Both the position numbers and the translations under genes were made by a program. The notes under the pieces are model-generated. The model was not told where the DNA came from. It did not search any database and saw only the letters and a program-made list of their open reading frames with translations. Positions 43,244 to 52,348 of a DNA stretch of 64,000 nt are shown here, piece after piece; position 1 is the stretch's first letter, and every line of letters starts with the position of its first letter. Source of the DNA: Vulcanimicrobiota bacterium (GTDB lineage: Bacteria; Vulcanimicrobiota; Vulcanimicrobiia; Vulcanimicrobiales; Vulcanimicrobiaceae); NCBI GenBank assembly GCA_003140215.1, contig PLJL01000004.1, positions 1,770,192 through 1,834,191 of the forward strand. Direction: 5' to 3'.

Positions 43244-43638
43244 GTTTCCTCCGGAAACCACCGTGCCAGCGCTGCTTCGAACAGGGTTCTGACCTGCGGC
43301 GAGGTCAAGCCGACCGATTTGGCCTCGCGCACCGCGAGCAATAACGCCTTGGCCGCGACGTCGCTCGCGGCGGCGCGGGGGAAGGCCGTCGTGCCGTCGT
43401 CGCGCACGAACGAACCCCGCCCGACCGCGGTCTCGATCACCTCGTCGCGCTCGAGCTCGCGGTACGCTCGCGCCACCGTGTTCGGATTGATCGTCAGGTC
43501 CAGGGCGAGCTGCTTCACGGTGGGCAGCTGCTCGCCGGCGGCGAGCACCCCGAGGGCTACGGAGCGCTTGATCTGGTCGATGATCTGCAGGTAGAGCGGG
43601 ACCCCGCTGCGGGGATCCACCGTAAAGACCGCCGGCAC
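43240..43638 (-). CDS. GntR-family regulator, YtrA subfamily
   Basis: 132 residues from GTG with GGAGG upstream. The GntR winged helix (VPLYLQIIDQIKRSVALGVL; LDLTINPNTVARAYRELERD) is followed by only a short helical tail, the layout of YtrA-type regulators that control an ABC transporter in the same operon. It probably represses its own promoter. Confidence 0.9.
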   Translation of the reverse strand: MPAVFTVDPRSGVPLYLQIIDQIKRSVALGVLAAGEQLPTVKQLALDLTINPNTVARAYRELERDEVIETAVGRGSFVRDDGTTAFPRAAASDVAAKALLLAVREAKSVGLTSPQVRTLFEAALARWFPEET

Positions 43639-43657
43639 CGCCAGCCTCCGTATTGAG

Positions 43658-43673
43658 CTAGTACACTAGTACA
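43658..43673. promoter_or_regulatory. candidate GntR (YtrA) operator
   Basis: CTAGTACA repeated twice head to tail, containing the palindrome ACTAGT and two GTAC halves, 20 bases upstream of the gntR start. It is A/T-rich against the surroundings and well placed for autoregulation. Confidence 0.5.
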
Positions 43674-43733
43674 ATAGCATACTCGCTGTGGCCCGTCCAG
43701 ATCGGGGCCAGCGGCGCCGCGCGCCGCCCTCGG

Positions 43734-44735
43734 CTATCCCCGGGCGGCGACGATCATGTCGTAGAGCTGCTTCCCGTTGGGCAGCACGTCCTCGAACTTC
43801 TTGTAGACGTCCTTGGTCGCGCGTTTCCAATCACGCAGGTCGGGCTTGATCACCTCGATCCCGGCCTTGGACATGTTCGCGATGCCGGCTTTGTAGTCGG
43901 CCGCGTACACCTGGTGATTGTAGGGCGTCGCGAGCTTGCCCGCGGCGGTGAACGCGTCTTTGGCCGCGGCGTCGAGACCGTCCCAGAATGTCTTGCCGGC
44001 GTACATCCCGGCCGGTAGATAGTGGACGTGCGTGAGGTGGTAGTACTTACAGAGCTCGGCGAATTTGTCCATGAAGAACTGGTCGGGCGACGTGTCGGCG
44101 CCGTCGACGACCTTCTCTTTGAGCGCCAGGTACAGCTGCCCGTACGGCATCGGTGTCGGATTCGCGCCGAGCGCGCGGTACGCTTCGACGTATCCGGGCG
44201 ACTGAATGATGCGCAGCTTCATCCCTTGCAGGTCGGCGAGGCTGCGTACGGGTTTCGAGGTGGTGAAGATGTTGCGTTCTTGAACGGAACCCCAGCCCAG
44301 CGGGATCAGACCCCCTTCTCTTGCGATGATGTCGGCGAACGTCTGTCCGACCTTGCCGGCCATCACACGATTGCCTTGTTCGATGCTATCGAACAGGAAC
44401 GGCGAGGAGAAGACCTCGAGCGACTTCACCGTCGCTTCGAGCGCGGGCTGCGAGGTGATCAGCATGTCTTGCGTGCCGGCCCGCACCGCCTGAATCATTT
44501 GGATCTCGCCGCCGAGCTGCGACTGGTTGTAGATCTGCAGCTCGTAGCGGCCGTTGGTGTTCTTGGCGACCGCCTCCGAGAAGCGCTCGCACCACTTTTG
44601 ATACTCGCTGGTGGGTGCCAGGGTGTGGCCGATGCGCACCTTGGTGCTGTCGGCACGCGCCGCCGTCGGCAGGAGGGTCGCGGCCGCCGCGGCCGCTCCC
44701 GTCAGTCGGACCATGTCCCGGCGTGTCATGACCAT
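43734..44735 (-). CDS. dctP: TRAP transporter solute-binding protein, DctP type
   Basis: 333 residues. The N-terminus is a twin-arginine-like signal (MTRRDMVRLTGAAAAAATLL, then PTAARA). The mature protein shows the DctP pattern: IGHTLAPTSEYQKWCERFSE, GRYELQIYNQSQLGGE, FLFDSIEQGNRVM, LQGMKLRIIQSPGYVEAYRA and GADTSPDQF. It captures an organic acid (sugar acid or C4 acid) outside the membrane for the DctQM permease encoded divergently. Confidence 0.93.
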   Translation of the reverse strand: MVMTRRDMVRLTGAAAAAATLLPTAARADSTKVRIGHTLAPTSEYQKWCERFSEAVAKNTNGRYELQIYNQSQLGGEIQMIQAVRAGTQDMLITSQPALEATVKSLEVFSSPFLFDSIEQGNRVMAGKVGQTFADIIAREGGLIPLGWGSVQERNIFTTSKPVRSLADLQGMKLRIIQSPGYVEAYRALGANPTPMPYGQLYLALKEKVVDGADTSPDQFFMDKFAELCKYYHLTHVHYLPAGMYAGKTFWDGLDAAAKDAFTAAGKLATPYNHQVYAADYKAGIANMSKAGIEVIKPDLRDWKRATKDVYKKFEDVLPNGKQLYDMIVAARG

Positions 44736-44816
44736 GCCTGGAGTCCCCCAATCCTGAAAACATCGGATGTCTCCGCGCCCTAATGGCCGGAGAGGGTCGT
44801 GGCGAAACTATAGTCC

Positions 44817-45629
44817 ATGGCAACGGAGGAGTCAATGGCGTTCCCCTCCAAGGCGAGACATCCGATGAATGCGGCGAAACGCCTCGGTGAGCTGCCTGCC
44901 CGGAAGAGCCCCGTTCCGGAGCGGCTCACCGACGTTGCCATCGCGCGGGTCAAAGAGATGATCACCAGCGGCAAGCTCGTTCCGGGTCAACGGCTGCCGC
45001 GCGAACAAGACTTGGCGCGCGAGTTGGGGCTGTCGAGAAACTCGCTGCGCGAAGCCGTCCGCGCGTTGACGCTGATCAAGGTCCTCGAGGTGCGTCAGGG
45101 CGACGGCACCTACGTCACCAGCCTCGAACCGCGTCTGCTCTTTGATGCCGTCGCATTCGTAACGCACCTCTTGCGCGATCATCAGATGCTCGAGGTGTGG
45201 GAAGTCCGGCGGCTGCTGGAACCGGCGGCGACGGCGCTGGCGGCGGCGCGCATGACCGCCGCGGACCACCTCGAGCTGGCCGACCGCATCGAACGCTTTC
45301 GGATTGCAACGACGGCCGACGACGTCATGTCGGCGGACGTCGAGTTTCACCGGTTCATCTACCACTGCGCAGGCAACTCGATGCTGGAGTCGGTGCTCGA
45401 GACGCTGTCGCTGCAAACGCTGCAGGTCCGGGCTTGGCGCAAGGCCACCGACGAGCGCCATCGCCAAGCAGCGCTCGCGGAACACACCCAAATCTACCGC
45501 GCGATCCTGGCGCGCGATCCAGAGCTGGCGCGCGCGGCCTCGGCGATGCACGTCGCCGAAGGAGAGTCGTGGCTGCGCGATTCGGCGGCGCCGTTGCCGG
45601 CGGTCGACGGCGGCACGTTGATGTCGTGA
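44817..45629 (+). CDS. GntR/FadR-type regulator with FCD domain
   Basis: 270 residues: winged helix (LVPGQRLPREQDLARELGLS, RNSLREAVRALTLIKVLEVR) and the all-helical FCD ligand domain (EVWEVRRLLEPAATALAAAR; DVEFHRFIYHCAGNSMLESV; EHTQIYRAI) with the metal/ligand His positions. It sits between dctP and dctQM, divergent from the former and overlapping the latter, so it very likely controls the TRAP genes in response to the substrate. Confidence 0.92.
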   Translation: MATEESMAFPSKARHPMNAAKRLGELPARKSPVPERLTDVAIARVKEMITSGKLVPGQRLPREQDLARELGLSRNSLREAVRALTLIKVLEVRQGDGTYVTSLEPRLLFDAVAFVTHLLRDHQMLEVWEVRRLLEPAATALAAARMTAADHLELADRIERFRIATTADDVMSADVEFHRFIYHCAGNSMLESVLETLSLQTLQVRAWRKATDERHRQAALAEHTQIYRAILARDPELARAASAMHVAEGESWLRDSAAPLPAVDGGTLMS

Positions 45630-46090
45630 GGCTCGACGGCGCGATCACGGCGGTGAATCGGCTCGCGCTCGCGGTGGCCAGCGTGTTCCTGGTCCTCATC
45701 TTCGTCGTGGCGGCGTTGGGCGTGGTCTTCCGCTACGTCATCCAACACTCGCTACCGTGGTCCGACGAGACCGCGGCCTACCTGTTCATCTGGCTGGTGT
45801 TTCTAGGCGCGGCCTCGGAGATTCGCAATAACGGCCATCCCGCCGTCCACTTTGTCGTCGACCGTCTGCCGCCGGGGGCGCGGCGATTCGCCGGCGCCGT
45901 AGCGAACTTGGCGATCGCGATCTGGGGCGGCGTGTTGCTGGTCTACGGGATCAAGGCGGTCATCCTCGAGGCGCCCGAGAGCTGGTCATCCGTGCCGGCG
46001 ATCTCGCTGCAAATTCCGTATGCGGCGATCCCGCTGGGAGGCGCGCTCATCATCGTCTTCGCGCTCGGCAAGGCGGTGACGCGCCGGTGA
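45626..46090 (+). CDS. dctQ: TRAP transporter small permease, DctQ type
   Basis: 154 residues with four membrane helices and the family pattern VFRYVIQHSLPWSDETAAYL, FIWLVFLGAASEIRNNGHPAV. GTG start overlaps the regulator's stop (GTGA), and its own stop overlaps dctM the same way, indicating tight translational coupling. Confidence 0.9.
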   Translation: MRLDGAITAVNRLALAVASVFLVLIFVVAALGVVFRYVIQHSLPWSDETAAYLFIWLVFLGAASEIRNNGHPAVHFVVDRLPPGARRFAGAVANLAIAIWGGVLLVYGIKAVILEAPESWSSVPAISLQIPYAAIPLGGALIIVFALGKAVTRR

Positions 46091-47370
46091 GCTGGCTGAT
46101 CTGGCTACCGATCATCGTCGCGATCGTGTTGCTCTTGCTCGGCGTGCCGGTGTCGGTGGCGCTGGGCGTCGGCGCGGCGCTCGCGCTGTGGCAATCGCAT
46201 ACCTCGCTGGTGCTGGTCCCGCAGCAGCTCTTCAACGGGCTCAACTCGACAGTGTTGCTGGCGATCCCGTTCTACATGTACACCGGCGCCGTCATGGAGC
46301 GCAGCGGGCTCGCCGACCGTCTGATCGATCTCGCCAAGGCCCTCGTCGGCTCGTTCCGCGGCGGTTTGGGGATGGTCGACGTCGTCGCCAGCATGTTCTT
46401 CGCCGACATCTCCGGTTCCGCGACCGCCGACACGGCGGCGATCGGATCGGTGATGATGCCGGGCCTGCGAAGAGCCGGTTACAGCGGCCCGTACTCGGCC
46501 GCGCTGCAATCGGCATCCGGTTCGCTGGGCTTGCTTTTCCCGCCGTCGATCAGTCAGATCGTCTACGCCTACGTCGCGCAGATCTCGCCGGCCAAGCTCT
46601 TCGCGGCGTCGCTGATCCCCGGATTGATGGTCGCGTTCTCGTTCATGGTCGTGAACTATCTCTCGGCCCTGCGGTTCAACTACCCGCGCGGCGACCCGTT
46701 CTCGTTCGCGCGGCTCGGGCTGGCGCTGCGCCATTCCTTTTGGGCGCTGCTCGCGCCGCTGTTGATTCTGGGCGGCATCTTCTCGGGGATCGTCACGCCG
46801 ACCGAGGCGGGCGTCGTGGCCGGCGCCTACGTCACGCTGGTCGGCTTCGTCGTCTACCGGGGCCTGACGCTGCGGGCCATGCCGGGGATCCTGATCAAAA
46901 CGATTCAGAATACGGCGCGAGTGATGTTTCTCTTGGGATCGGCGCTGATCTTGGGCCAGTATCTCATTCGCGAACAAGTCCCGCAGCTGCTCGCCGTGCA
47001 CCTCGCCGGCGTAGCGCACAACCCGCTCTTGCTGCTGTTGCTCGTAAACCTGATCCTGTTGGCAGCGCATACCGTGCTCGAGACGATCGCCAGCATCATC
47101 GTGATCGTACCGGTGCTGTTGCCGCTGTTCGGCGTGGCCGGGATCGACCTGGTGTATTTCGGCATCATCTTGCTGGTCAACTCGGCGATCGGCATCAACT
47201 TCCCGCCGGTCGGCTTCTGCCTCTACATCGGCGCGAGCATCGCCGAAGTGCCTTTGGAAGCCGCGGCGCGCGCGATACTGCCCTTCATCGCGATGCTGGT
47301 CATCGATCTCATCCTGGTGACGCTGCTCCCGCGGCTCTCGCTGTGGCTGCCGTCGATCATCCATCAATAG
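46087..47370 (+). CDS. dctM: TRAP transporter large permease, DctM type
   Basis: 427 residues, about 12 membrane helices. DctM hallmarks: PFYMYTGAVMERSGLADRLI, FRGGLGMVDVVASMFFADIS GSATADTAAIGS, the region FPPSISQIVYAYV, and GIVTPTEAGVVAGAYV. It forms the sodium-driven channel with DctQ, fed by DctP. Confidence 0.95.
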   Translation: MSWLIWLPIIVAIVLLLLGVPVSVALGVGAALALWQSHTSLVLVPQQLFNGLNSTVLLAIPFYMYTGAVMERSGLADRLIDLAKALVGSFRGGLGMVDVVASMFFADISGSATADTAAIGSVMMPGLRRAGYSGPYSAALQSASGSLGLLFPPSISQIVYAYVAQISPAKLFAASLIPGLMVAFSFMVVNYLSALRFNYPRGDPFSFARLGLALRHSFWALLAPLLILGGIFSGIVTPTEAGVVAGAYVTLVGFVVYRGLTLRAMPGILIKTIQNTARVMFLLGSALILGQYLIREQVPQLLAVHLAGVAHNPLLLLLLVNLILLAAHTVLETIASIIVIVPVLLPLFGVAGIDLVYFGIILLVNSAIGINFPPVGFCLYIGASIAEVPLEAAARAILPFIAMLVIDLILVTLLPRLSLWLPSIIHQ

Positions 47371-47515
47371 GCCGGCAACCGTAGCGAGATAGGGGCCGGT
47401 TCGGCCGCCAGTCCCCGGCACGCGCAAATCGGGGTAAAATGGGCCGGGCGTCGTATCGTTCGGGGGTGAGTGCGACCGCGACACGAGCAGCCGGTACGGG
47501 CAGGACCCGGGCCAA

Positions 47516-47947
47516 GTGAGAGCACCCGCGCTCCACCCCGTCGGTCTGTACGAGGTTTTCGATCTCGAACGGATCGTCGACTACGCCGGCACGCTCTACG
47601 TGGGCGAGCTGGCGCAGCGGGGGACGGGCGGATTCGATCGCGTATGCTTCATCGCGGGGGTGCCGGAAGGCGCATCGCGGGGCGGCCACGCGCACAAAGA
47701 CCAGGCGGAATATATCGTCTGCGTTCAGGGCAGCGTCGAGGTGCGCCTCGAAGCGCGCGGTGACGTCGCGCTCGTCGCACTGACCCGCCCGGGACGCACG
47801 CTCTACGTCCCGCCGGGCTACTGGCGCGACCTGTTCAACTTCTCGTCCGACGCCGTGCTGGCGGTGCTCGCGGCGCATCCGTTCGACGAGAACGATTACA
47901 TCCGCGACCGCAGAGCGTTCTCGCGCTGGGAGGCTGCCGCGCGGTGA
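47516..47947 (+). CDS. dTDP-4-oxo-6-deoxyglucose 3,4-ketoisomerase (FdtA/QdtA, cupin)
   Basis: 143 residues from a GTG start. A WxcM-like cupin: GGHAHKDQAEYIVCVQGSVE with the paired His residues, and TLYVPPGYWRDLFNFS. It moves the keto group of dTDP-4-keto-6-deoxyglucose from C4 to C3, before transamination. FdtA (galacto product) and QdtA (gluco product) cannot be told apart here. First of four overlapping genes for an amino sugar. Confidence 0.88.
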   Translation: MRAPALHPVGLYEVFDLERIVDYAGTLYVGELAQRGTGGFDRVCFIAGVPEGASRGGHAHKDQAEYIVCVQGSVEVRLEARGDVALVALTRPGRTLYVPPGYWRDLFNFSSDAVLAVLAAHPFDENDYIRDRRAFSRWEAAAR

Positions 47948-49092
47948 TCCCGGTCCGCTACGTCAACTTCCAACGCTTCAGCGCACGTTACGGCGACGAG
48001 CTCCATGCAGTGTTCGCGCGTTTTCTCGAATCCGGCACCTACAGCGGTGGCCCGGAGGTCGGCGAGTTCGAGCACGCCTTTGCGCAGTATTGCGGAACGC
48101 GGTTTGCCGTCGGGGTCGCCAACGGACTCGAAGCGCTCGAGCTGACGCTGCGCGCCTGGCGCGTGGGCCCCGGCGATGAGGTGATCGTCCCGGCCAATAC
48201 GGCGGTGCAGACGGCGCTTGCCGTCGTGCATACCGGCGCGCGGGTGGTGCTCGCCGACGTCGAGCCCGATACGGGTCTCCTCGATCTGGCGGCCGTCGAG
48301 GCCGCGCTCACGCCGGCGACGCGCGCGATCGTGCCGGTGCATCTCTACGGACATCCGGTCGACATGGAGCCGCTGCGTGCCGTGGCGACCCGCGCGCGAG
48401 TGCGGGTGCTTGAAGATGCCGCTCACGCGCACGGAGCGCGATATCGCGGCCGCCGGTGCGGCGGTTTGGCCGACGCCGCGGCGTTCAGCTTCTATCCGAC
48501 CAAGAATTTGGGCGCGTTCGGCGACGCCGGTTGCGTGACCACCGACGATGCCGCGCTGGCCGACGAGTTGCGCCTGCTGCGCGCGTGCGGACTGACCACC
48601 GGTTACCGGCACGAGCGGCTGGGCTACACCAGCCGGCTCGATCCGTTGCAAGCGGCGCTGCTGCGCTGGAAGCTCGCCCATCTCGACGCGTGGAACGACC
48701 GCCGCCGCGAGCTTGCGGCGACCTATCGGGCCGAGCTCGCCGGAATCCCCGGGTTGATCGTGCCGGCCGTCCGGCCGTGGGCGGAGCCCGTATGGTATGC
48801 GTTCCCGGCGCGCGTGCAGCACGGGCTGCGCGACGACCTGGCGCGGGCGCTGCTCGAAGACGGCATCGAGACCAACGTGCACTATCGGCTGCCGGTCCAT
48901 CTGCAACCGTGCTTCGCCGGCCAGCCGTGGCATCGCGGTGACTTTCCGGTCAGCGAGCTGCGTGCGGACTCGCTGCTGAGCCTCCCGCTCGATCCGTTCC
49001 ACACCGCCGACGAGATCGGCCGCACGATCGCGGCGGTGCGCCGCACGATGGACCGGCTGTGCGCAGGCTCGCAGGCGGTCAGTCTGACGTGA
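47944..49092 (+). CDS. dTDP-3-amino-3,6-dideoxyhexose transaminase (FdtB/QdtB; DegT/DnrJ/EryC1)
   Basis: 382 residues. PLP enzyme with GVANGLEALELTLRAWRVGP, the DEVIVPANT segment, VLEDAAHAHGARYRGRRCG and the PLP-lysine FSFYPTKNLGAFGDAG. It aminates the 3-keto sugar made by the upstream isomerase. GTG start overlaps the preceding stop by four bases. Confidence 0.92.
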   Translation: MIPVRYVNFQRFSARYGDELHAVFARFLESGTYSGGPEVGEFEHAFAQYCGTRFAVGVANGLEALELTLRAWRVGPGDEVIVPANTAVQTALAVVHTGARVVLADVEPDTGLLDLAAVEAALTPATRAIVPVHLYGHPVDMEPLRAVATRARVRVLEDAAHAHGARYRGRRCGGLADAAAFSFYPTKNLGAFGDAGCVTTDDAALADELRLLRACGLTTGYRHERLGYTSRLDPLQAALLRWKLAHLDAWNDRRRELAATYRAELAGIPGLIVPAVRPWAEPVWYAFPARVQHGLRDDLARALLEDGIETNVHYRLPVHLQPCFAGQPWHRGDFPVSELRADSLLSLPLDPFHTADEIGRTIAAVRRTMDRLCAGSQAVSLT

Positions 49093-49724
49093 CGAGCATC
49101 GTCCTGTTCGGCGTGGGCTCGTCGATCGTCGTCGAGTACGAGGAAAGCTGCCGACGATTGGGCTACCCCGTCGCGGCGGTGAAGAACCGGCCGGGGCCGG
49201 GGTATTTCGGCGACCTCGAGCGGCTCGTCGACGTCGGGGCGATTCCGCCGGCGGTCCTGAGCGCGCCCTGCCTGTGCCCGATGTTCACGCCGCGGCATCG
49301 CTTCACCGCGCACGAAGAAGCGCTCGCGGCGGGTTTTGGCTTCGCCGGCGCGTTGCTCGATCCGACGGCGATCGTGGCGAGCTCGTCGACCTTCGGCACG
49401 GGCACCTTTGTCAATGCCGGCGGCGTCGTGGGCGCAAAGACGATCGTGGCGGAGCACGTCGTGATCAATCGCGGCGCCGCGATCGGGCACCATGTCGAGA
49501 TCGCGGCGTTCGCCTCGGTCGGGCCGGGCGTCGTGGTCGGCGGACACGTCACGATCGCGACGGGTGTGCTGATCGGGGCCGGCGCAGTGCTGCTTCCCAA
49601 GGTTCACGTCGGCGCGCACGCCGTGGTCGGCGCCGGTTCGGTCGTCGTCGCCGACGTGCCGGCCGGCGCGACGGTGCTCGGCAACCCGGCTCGGATCGTC
49701 GAGCCCGCGGTCGGACGCGCCTGA
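49089..49724 (+). CDS. sugar N-/O-acyltransferase, PglD-like left-handed beta helix
   Basis: 211 residues from GTG 49089 (TSIVLFGVGSSIVVEYEESC). A small Rossmann-like N-terminal domain is followed by hexapeptide repeats from FGTGTFVNAGGVVGAKTIVA to HAVVGAGSVVVADVPAGATV. Position after the aminotransferase suggests it acetylates the 3-amino group, giving Fuc3NAc or Qui3NAc. GTG overlaps the upstream stop. Confidence 0.88.
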   Translation: MTSIVLFGVGSSIVVEYEESCRRLGYPVAAVKNRPGPGYFGDLERLVDVGAIPPAVLSAPCLCPMFTPRHRFTAHEEALAAGFGFAGALLDPTAIVASSSTFGTGTFVNAGGVVGAKTIVAEHVVINRGAAIGHHVEIAAFASVGPGVVVGGHVTIATGVLIGAGAVLLPKVHVGAHAVVGAGSVVVADVPAGATVLGNPARIVEPAVGRA

Positions 49725-49726
49725 GC

Positions 49727-50746
49727 GTGTCGTTGCCGCTGCCCATCGTCTCGGTCGTCATCAAGGCGTACAATCACGAAGCCTTCGTCGGGCAAGCGAT
49801 CCGTAGCGTGCTCCGGCAGTCGATGCAACACTTCGAGATCGTGGTGGTCGACGACGGGTCTACCGACGCAACCCCAAAGATCATCGAAGGCTTCGCCGAC
49901 CGCCGTATTCGCTACGAGCGCTTCGGGCGCAATCGCGGAGTGGTCGCGGCGATGAACGCGGTGGTGCGGCGCGCCCGCGGCGAGTTCGTCGCAATCCTCA
50001 ATTCGGACGATTTTGCCCTGCCGTTGCGGTTGGAAAAGCAAGTCCGGTTCCTGGGCGACCACCCGAACGTCGCCGCGGTCTTCAGCGTCCCGCTGCAGGT
50101 CGGTGACTTGGGAGAAACGGTCGCCGGGCACGGAACGCTGTTCGCGATTCCGTTCGCGCACGCCAGCCCGACGCGCGCGCAGTGGCTGCGCCATTTCTTC
50201 TTGCACGGAAATTGTCTGTGTGCGCCGTCCGCGATGATCCGACGGACGATTCTTATCGAGCTGGGTCCGGACAACCGACGCCTGACGTTGCTGCACGACC
50301 TCGAGCGCTGGATCCGGTTGTTGGAGCGGCACGAGATCCACGTGATGGCCGAGCCGCTCACGGCCTTTCGGGTGCGGGCGAACCGTCAGAACGCGAGCGC
50401 GCCGCGTGACGAGACGCGGCTGCGCGATACCTTCGAGGCGTTCGAGATCTTCAAACGCTACCGCGACTACGCGCCGGAGTTCTTGCGCGAGATCTTCGCC
50501 GAAGACATCGCGACTCACGGAATCGACGACAGCCGTCCGAACGGCGTGCTCCTGGCCGAGGTCGCGCTGCGCGGATCGATGGGCTGGCATCCGGCGTTTG
50601 CGCTCGACAGCCTGTTCGCCGCGGCCTGCGACGAGGCCGACTACCGGCGGCTGCGCGAGCTCACGGGCAGCGTCAACGCGTTTCGGATCCCCCTTTTCGG
50701 CGCAGCGGTCGCCCGGATCGCGGAAACGCCGGAGGTCGTTTCGTAG
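49727..50746 (+). CDS. family 2 glycosyltransferase
   Basis: 339 residues from GTG 49727. GT-A fold: VSVVIKAYNHEAFVGQAIRS, VVVDDGSTDATP, and the DXD-like LNSDDFALP. The C-terminal half has a conserved-looking AEPLTAFRVRANRQNAS. It probably transfers the 3-acetamido sugar made by the three preceding genes onto a glycan or protein; the acceptor is not evident. Ends the amino-sugar cassette. Confidence 0.9.
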   Translation: MSLPLPIVSVVIKAYNHEAFVGQAIRSVLRQSMQHFEIVVVDDGSTDATPKIIEGFADRRIRYERFGRNRGVVAAMNAVVRRARGEFVAILNSDDFALPLRLEKQVRFLGDHPNVAAVFSVPLQVGDLGETVAGHGTLFAIPFAHASPTRAQWLRHFFLHGNCLCAPSAMIRRTILIELGPDNRRLTLLHDLERWIRLLERHEIHVMAEPLTAFRVRANRQNASAPRDETRLRDTFEAFEIFKRYRDYAPEFLREIFAEDIATHGIDDSRPNGVLLAEVALRGSMGWHPAFALDSLFAAACDEADYRRLRELTGSVNAFRIPLFGAAVARIAETPEVVS

Positions 50747-50876
50747 CGCGTTGACCCGGCTCGTCCAGGACCGATTGCAGCGCCGAGACGATCGCCTTGC
50801 TTCGTTTCCGCCATTAGCGTCGGCTGGCCGGCGCAGTCGGGCTTGCTGGCGCGCAGCAACGGTCAGAGCCATAAGG

Positions 50877-51350
50877 TCAACACCGTCGACCGCGCCTTAG
50901 CATCGGCGCTGGTCGTGGTCCCGACGCCGGTCGCAACGCCAGCCGCACTCGCAAAACGAGCAGCGCGTCGTTGAGCGCGCTCTGCTGCGCGCCGGCGACC
51001 GGCTTGAAGAGGATTCGAGCGAAGCCGACCGCGCCGGGATCGTTCGGGCTTGGCGTCCAGGAGTGCACGCCGACGGCGCCGCTGTGCACGTAGTAGAGAA
51101 TCGTGTTGGCCGCGCAGCCGGGATAGTCGTGCTTGCCGCTAGTGGTGGTGACGTGAACGGGCGGGACGGTCTGCGGCAGGACGTCGTGATTGCTCGAGAA
51201 GGACGGCGCGCTGCCAAGGCCCTGCACGTAGTAGGAGAAGACGAGCGGAGCGTGCGGGAAGTTCTGCGCCATGAGCGGCGCGACGCGCTCGTAATGGGTG
51301 AGAATCGCGCGCTGCTGCGGTGCAGTGGCGCGAGAAGATGCGTGGTTCAC
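50877..51350 (-). CDS. hypothetical protein, possibly a fragment
   Basis: 157 residues. The middle (PLVFSYYVQGLGSAPSFSSN, HDYPGCAANTILYYVHSGAV, GVHSWTPSPNDPGAVGFARI) reads like a secreted or surface protein, but there is no signal peptide and both ends look arbitrary. No family recognised; it could be the core of a damaged gene. Confidence 0.42.
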   Translation of the reverse strand: MNHASSRATAPQQRAILTHYERVAPLMAQNFPHAPLVFSYYVQGLGSAPSFSSNHDVLPQTVPPVHVTTTSGKHDYPGCAANTILYYVHSGAVGVHSWTPSPNDPGAVGFARILFKPVAGAQQSALNDALLVLRVRLALRPASGPRPAPMLRRGRRC

Positions 51351-51483
51351 CCGAAACCGTCCCTCATGGAAATCGTGGCTGATGGCAAAGGGTAGCTAGG
51401 GAGGGGTTGGTTCCTGCCGAAGCACGCACCCGGTCACGGCGGCATGCCAGACAGATGGCACACGCCTCACTTACGGTGATCGG

Positions 51484-52233
51484 GTGTATACTGGAGGTGC
51501 AGATGAGCGACAGTCAGAGTCAGCCCCGGCCGCCAGCGCCGGCGCCCCCGCCGCCTCCTCCCCCGACCGCGGCGGACATGATCAAGGACCTTCGGGAGAG
51601 CGACCCGCTCCGCGGGATTCGGCGTTAGGCCGAGCCCCGGACCCGGGGAAATACACGCTTGCGGATGAGCCGCTCAGCGTCGACGCGGATATCGACTGGC
51701 GGTATCTCTACGGCTTGGTCCTCGAGCGAACCGAGCGCGAAGAAGACCGCGGAAAAACGCTTGACTCTAAAGTAACGACGCTGTTGGGTGGCGTCGTTGC
51801 GTTTATCGGTTTCTCGTTTCGTGTGAATGCATCGGTCTGGAGAGCGGGCGCCGCGCTACTGTATTTCATACCGCTCGCAGTCCTTTTCGACGCGCTGTTG
51901 ACGAAGCGCGGCAAACGAGCACCAACGGCAGAGTCGCTCACGAAGTATTTTCCAGCGTACCCTGTATCCACGCTAAAGGAAAGCGTCGACGCGATGCTCA
52001 TCGCCGACGCAGCAAATGAGAGGATCAATGACCGGAAAGCCGTGCGCGTTGATATTGCCGCGATCATGACCGGCATCGTGACGATAGTCGTGCTCATCAC
52101 TCAATTCGCCCTGGCATTGGAGCCCGCAAATGTCCAAACCGGGTCACCTCAAGCAAAAGCCGCCCGTGTCCCCGTCGCAGCAGGACACGGCGGAGCGTCC
52201 CGAGGCCAGCCGCATGGTCCAAATCATCCGTAA
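51484..52233 (+). CDS. hypothetical membrane protein, probably frameshifted at its 5' end
   Basis: The convincing part starts near 51650: LADEPLSVDADIDWRYLYGL, TEREEDRGKTLDSKVTTLLG, with three hydrophobic segments (LLGGVVAFIGFSF; AGAALLYFIPLAVLFDAL; IAAIMTGIVTIVVLITQFAL). In this frame the only start is GTG 51484, and the first ~50 codons are an Ala/Gly/Arg shadow of the Pro-rich peptide. A single indel near 51,610-51,640 would join the peptide at 51503 to this protein. Function unknown. Confidence 0.55.
   Translation: MYTGGADERQSESAPAASAGAPAASSPDRGGHDQGPSGERPAPRDSALGRAPDPGKYTLADEPLSVDADIDWRYLYGLVLERTEREEDRGKTLDSKVTTLLGGVVAFIGFSFRVNASVWRAGAALLYFIPLAVLFDALLTKRGKRAPTAESLTKYFPAYPVSTLKESVDAMLIADAANERINDRKAVRVDIAAIMTGIVTIVVLITQFALALEPANVQTGSPQAKAARVPVAAGHGGASRGQPHGPNHP
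51503..51628 (+). CDS. 41-residue proline-rich peptide
   Basis: Begins SDSQSQPRPPAPAPPPPPPP after Met and ends MIKDLRESDPLRGIRR. It has GGAGG eight bases upstream and TATACT (51486-51491) in a -10-like position. It may be the true N-terminus of the membrane protein downstream, separated from it by a frameshift. Confidence 0.45.
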   Translation: MSDSQSQPRPPAPAPPPPPPPTAADMIKDLRESDPLRGIRR

Positions 52234-52348
52234 GAGCGGCGAGGCCCCAGAGTCAAGCGACATCGCGGGGCATACAAAAGTGCGGATCCCGCGAGCGGTA
52301 CGTCCTAGCCGCGCGGCGCTGCCATCGGTAGGGCAAAACGGGGATTGA
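52130..52348 (+). CDS. small hypothetical protein
   Basis: 72 residues, polar and basic (SKPGHLKQKPPVSPSQQDTA; PEASRMVQIIRKSGEAPESS). It overlaps the end of the membrane protein by ~100 bases in another frame, and its TGA overlaps the next gene by one base. Weakly supported; the chain of overlaps is the main argument. Confidence 0.38.
   Translation: MSKPGHLKQKPPVSPSQQDTAERPEASRMVQIIRKSGEAPESSDIAGHTKVRIPRAVRPSRAALPSVGQNGD

Noticed and set aside
46105..47484. Long minus-strand frame antisense to dctM
   Set aside because: Composition of a reverse shadow (Gln/Arg/His/Asp), no start signal, and fully overlapped by a clear TRAP permease.
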